Below the pieces are notes generated by a model. That model saw nothing but the letters and a program-made list of their open reading frames with translations. It was not told the DNA's origin and did not search any database. Positions 43,578-46,363 of a DNA stretch of 46,363 nt are shown piece by piece; position 1 is the first letter of the stretch, and every line of letters starts with the position of its first letter. The translations under genes were made by a program, and so were the position numbers. This stretch comes from Candidatus Wallbacteria bacterium (GTDB lineage: Bacteria; Muiribacteriota; UBA6191; JACPRK01): contig JACPRK010000050.1 in assembly GCA_016190005.1 (NCBI GenBank), forward strand, positions 1 through 46,363, read 5' to 3'.

Positions 43578-45238
43578 TCAACCTCAAATCGATCCGGAGC
43601 ATCCCGCGGATCGGCGACATCACGGCGGTACTAGTCCGCCACGGTCTGGAGCACTTCGCCGAGCAGCTGGGACTACCGATTTACCAGAAGCTGCGGACGC
43701 TGATCAGCGGGCCACCCGGCCTGGAGCTGCAGAGCACCCTTCCCGAGCGACTCCGGAACGTGCTGCAGGACCTGGGGCCGACCTTCATCAAGTTCGGGCA
43801 GGTGCTCTCGACCCGCCACGACCTGATCCCCGAGGATTTCATCCGGGAATTCAGCCAGCTCCAGGACCACGTGCCGCCGATGCCTTACGAACGCGTGGCG
43901 GCGGTGCTCGAAAGCGAGCTCTCCCAGCCGCCGGAGAAGCTCTTCAGGGACATCGAGCACGAGGCGATTGCGGCGGCCTCGATCGGCCAGGTCCACCGCG
44001 CGCACCTGCCGGACGGGCGGCAGGTCGTGCTGAAGGTCCAGCGCGAGGGGATCTCCGACATCATCCGCTCCGATATCGACATCCTCTACTATCTGGCGCA
44101 CACGCTCCAGACCTCGGAGCTGCTGGAGGCCTCGACATTCGACCCCGTCGGCATCATCGGCGAGTTCGCGCGCTCCATCACGCGCGAGCTCGACTACGTG
44201 CGCGAGGCGCAGAACATGGTGACCTTTCGCCGCAACTTCGCCGACACGCCTCGCGTGCGGATTCCGGAGGTCTACCTCGACCTCTGCACGCACCGGGTGC
44301 TCGTGATGGAGTACATGCGCGGCACGCGCGGCAACCGCATCGACCCCAAGACGGTCAATGGCAAGGCGCTGGCGGAGATCGGCGCGCGGGCCGTGCTCCA
44401 GCAGGTCTTCAAGGACGGCTGCTTCCACGCTGACCCGCACCCGGGAAACATCCTGATCCTCGACGGCAACACCATCTGCTTCCTCGATTTCGGGATGGTG
44501 GGACGGCTGTCGCTGAAGATGAAGGACAACATCTCGCGGCTGCTGGTGTCGCTCATCGGACGGGATTACGACGCCCTGGCCCGCGAGCTGGTCTACGTCG
44601 GGGAGCCGGTGCAGGAGATCGACCTCGACCGATTCAGCACGGCGCTGATGGACACGCTCGACCCCTTCTACGGCGTGGCGCTCAAGAACCTCGACCTGGG
44701 CCTGCTCATCCGAAGCATCATGAAGCTGCTGGTGCAGCACCAGCTCAAGCTGCCGTCCAACTACGCCATGATGCTCAAGGCGCTGATCAGCATCGAGCAC
44801 ATGGCCAAGACGCTCGACCCCGAGTTCGACATCATCCAGGAGGCGCGCCCCTTCGTGGAGGAGCTGGTCATCGAGCGTTGGCACCCCCAGCGGCTGATGA
44901 AGGACGCCCACCTGGGGCTGCTCGACTTCGCCTCCTTCATGAAGCGGACACCGAGCCAGCTGACGAAGCTGCTCCACAAGATGCAGCACGGCAACTTCTC
45001 GATCGAGTTCATGCACCGCGGGCTCGACCCGCTCTCGCACACGCTCGACAAGCTGTCGAACCGCATCTCGTTCTCGCTGGTCATCAGCGCGCTGATCATC
45101 GGCTCCAGCTTCATCATGACGACCAACATCCAGCCGACGATGTTCGGCTACCCCTGGATGGGCGTCTGTGGCTACATGGCCGCCGGTTTCCTCGGCTTCT
45201 GGCTGGCGATCGGCATCCTGCGGAGCGGGAGACTGTAA
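43574..45238 (+). CDS. UbiB/ABC1-family atypical kinase
   Basis: This 554-residue protein has the UbiB motifs: KxGQ-like GPTFIKFGQVLSTRHDLIPE, the Ala-rich loop AIAAASIGQVHRA, and Lys in VVLKVQREGI. The catalytic-region motifs are ELDYVREAQN, FHADPHPGNIL and FLDFGMVG. Two hydrophobic segments near the end (SLVISALIIGSSFIM, GYMAAGFLGFWLAIGIL) anchor it to the membrane. Family members support isoprenoid (quinone) biosynthesis and lipid metabolism. Its start overlaps the AsmA-like stop by 4 nt. No other quinone genes are adjacent, so the pairing with AsmA may point to lipid transport. Confidence 0.92.
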   Translation: MINLKSIRSIPRIGDITAVLVRHGLEHFAEQLGLPIYQKLRTLISGPPGLELQSTLPERLRNVLQDLGPTFIKFGQVLSTRHDLIPEDFIREFSQLQDHVPPMPYERVAAVLESELSQPPEKLFRDIEHEAIAAASIGQVHRAHLPDGRQVVLKVQREGISDIIRSDIDILYYLAHTLQTSELLEASTFDPVGIIGEFARSITRELDYVREAQNMVTFRRNFADTPRVRIPEVYLDLCTHRVLVMEYMRGTRGNRIDPKTVNGKALAEIGARAVLQQVFKDGCFHADPHPGNILILDGNTICFLDFGMVGRLSLKMKDNISRLLVSLIGRDYDALARELVYVGEPVQEIDLDRFSTALMDTLDPFYGVALKNLDLGLLIRSIMKLLVQHQLKLPSNYAMMLKALISIEHMAKTLDPEFDIIQEARPFVEELVIERWHPQRLMKDAHLGLLDFASFMKRTPSQLTKLLHKMQHGNFSIEFMHRGLDPLSHTLDKLSNRISFSLVISALIIGSSFIMTTNIQPTMFGYPWMGVCGYMAAGFLGFWLAIGILRSGRL

Positions 45239-45248
45239 GCAGGAGAAA

Positions 45249-45274
45249 GCCGGCGGCGGTTACCCGCCACCGGC
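45249..45274. terminator. Candidate hairpin between convergent genes
   Basis: GCCGGCGGCGG and CCGCCACCGGC form an 11-bp stem with one mismatch and a TTAC loop. It lies 11 nt after the UbiB-family stop. No T-run follows. Confidence 0.45.
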
Positions 45275-45295
45275 CGGAATCGCTCCCCAGAAGGC

Positions 45296-45916
45296 TCAGC
45301 CGATGCGAGCCTCGAGCTTGTCGAGGTCGATCAGCAGCGCGCGGATCTGGGTGGTCAGGTCGAGATCCTGAACGAACTCGGCGTTGAGCATGCGGCGGGC
45401 GTCCTTGAGCACCAAGGTCAGCTCGCGGAGCTGCTCGACCGGCATCGCTGCCAGCTGGGCCAGCACCTCGTGGACGCCCTTGAAGTCGCGGAAGTCCAGC
45501 GCCGAGCGGATGCGCTCGACCAGCGCCTGGCAGCGCTCCTCGTTCTTGACGACGTCATCGATGAAGCGATCTTCGATCCGGCTGGGATCGCAGTCGTTCT
45601 GGATGGGCGCCGCCGCCGCGGCTCGGCCAGCGCCGTCCCACGGGAGGATGCTGACGTAGCCGTCGAGGATGCGGGGATGCTTCCTGAGGATGTAATCGTA
45701 ACGATCCATTCTGAGCCCTGTCGACTCGTCGAACAGGGGATCGCCCCCCAGGTAGACCGTGCTCTTCGGGTCGCCGTACGGGTTCAGCTGACTGCTGACC
45801 AGGTATCGGTCTATGTACGCCCGCTGCGCGTCGCTCAAGGCGACGGCGAACACGTTGCTGGTGAAAACGAAGGAAACGACCAGGAGAACCGAAATGGAGC
45901 GCTTCAGCAGATTCAT
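45296..45916 (-). CDS. Exported hypothetical protein, 206 aa
   Basis: A signal peptide (MNLLKRSISVLLVVSFVFTS) precedes a mature protein that is not recognised (YIDRYLVSSQLNPYGDPKST, CQALVERIRSALDFRDFKGV). Its C-terminal half is helical and charged. The mature part has two Cys residues (NDCDP and EERCQAL), which might form a disulfide. AAAGGAG followed by TGAGG lies before ATG 45916, a strong ribosome site. It is convergent with the UbiB-family gene. Confidence 0.8.
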   Translation of the reverse strand: MNLLKRSISVLLVVSFVFTSNVFAVALSDAQRAYIDRYLVSSQLNPYGDPKSTVYLGGDPLFDESTGLRMDRYDYILRKHPRILDGYVSILPWDGAGRAAAAAPIQNDCDPSRIEDRFIDDVVKNEERCQALVERIRSALDFRDFKGVHEVLAQLAAMPVEQLRELTLVLKDARRMLNAEFVQDLDLTTQIRALLIDLDKLEARIG

Positions 45917-46199
45917 CGGGTCCTCACTCCTTTGAGCAAGGTCCTGACAAACCGGATCCGGGATCTGCTTTCGGCAGATGCACGATCCGTACTCTGCTAG
46001 TCGCTACTCTTGTCGAACAGTGGTGTTGGATCTTCGGCCGGTGAATCTTTTACTGGGCCGAAGCTCCCTTCTGACTACGAAACGAATACTGGGATACCGG
46101 TGATTGGAACCAGGGGTTGAAACTTCTCCGTACTGAGTGAGATGCCTTCCCGGGAAAGCTGCAGGACGATAGCAGATGGAGGTCGAAATGTCAATGGGG
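45917..46199. other. Intergenic region without a gene
   Basis: Open frames here are short and lack composition typical of coding DNA. Base composition is clearly more AT-rich than the surroundings. No confident promoter was found. Confidence 0.4.
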
Positions 46200-46363
46200 G
46201 AGAATTGAGAATCGAGAATCGAGAATCGGGGGGCAGCCCCTGTTGGGGGCAGGCTTCAGGAGCCAGGCCGAAGAGTGGGGGGGGAGCACGAGGCGCCACG
46301 GGGGGGCGTTTGGGGAGAGGCCGGGCTTGGGCTCGGGCAAGGGCAGGGGCAGGGGCAAGGGCA
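46200..46363. repeat. Short tandem repeats at window end
   Basis: Four GAGAATT/GAGAATC heptamers (46200-46227), three CAGGNNN heptamers (46250-46270) and a hexamer run of the GGGCAG/GGGCAA type (from about 46333 to the end). No coding signal was seen. Confidence 0.75.

Overview
The window is a high-GC chromosomal segment from a Gram-negative (diderm) bacterium. An RND efflux pump, an AsmA-like protein, Hfq, a periplasmic dihaem cytochrome and exported proteins support this. Several traits fit Acidobacteriota best: the small two-CxxCH cytochrome of the reaction-centre-cytochrome type, the many exported TPR and repeat proteins, the REP element and the heptamer repeats. That assignment is an inference from gene content, not from a phylogenetic marker tree. 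No rRNA, CRISPR array, transposase or phage gene was seen. There is one tRNA (Gln, anticodon CTG).

Layout. (1) 1-7.9 kb: the 3' part of a recQ-type helicase gene, an unknown protein, a response regulator with a C-terminal Cys motif, an RND pump operon on the minus strand, and an exported Ig-like/LNS2-like (HAD) protein. (2) 7.9-11.3 kb: a large exported TPR protein, then hfq. (3) 11.3-21.2 kb, all minus strand: a housekeeping block of obgE-nadD, two tiny overlapping ORFs, ligA-(DnaB/RecA-like ATPase)-TPR protein, then rarA followed by a frame-disrupted exported protein gene. (4) 21.3-22.8 kb: an exported protein with three internal repeats, then tRNA-Gln with clear promoter and terminator. 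(5) 23.0-31.2 kb: a beta-oxidation or butyrate-type operon: thiolase, 3-hydroxyacyl-CoA dehydrogenase, enoyl-CoA hydratase, acyl-CoA dehydrogenase and four electron-transfer-flavoprotein genes. One of the four is a diferredoxin fused to EtfA domain I with no FAD domain. (6) 31.3-36.2 kb: an XRE regulator, a divergent second hydroxyacyl-CoA dehydrogenase, acetate kinase and a sigma-54 activator. (7) 36.2-46.4 kb: a degenerate receiver, a lone Flp-like pilin, a dihaem cytochrome, a hybrid histidine kinase, a subtilisin-like protease, an AsmA-like/UbiB-family pair and an exported unknown protein.

The genes in 23-35 kb form one metabolic theme. Acyl-CoA is converted to or from acetyl-CoA, electrons pass through two Etf pairs, and acyl-phosphate is handled by acetate kinase. 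A sigma-54 regulator lies directly downstream.

The most striking non-coding signal is a set of short tandem repeats that all have a 7-nt period although their sequences differ (TCAGNNN, TCAGACC, TCAAGCC, CAGTAGN, GAGAATC). They lie between genes, usually start at or within a few bases of a stop codon, and several occur as inverted pairs that could fold into long hairpins.
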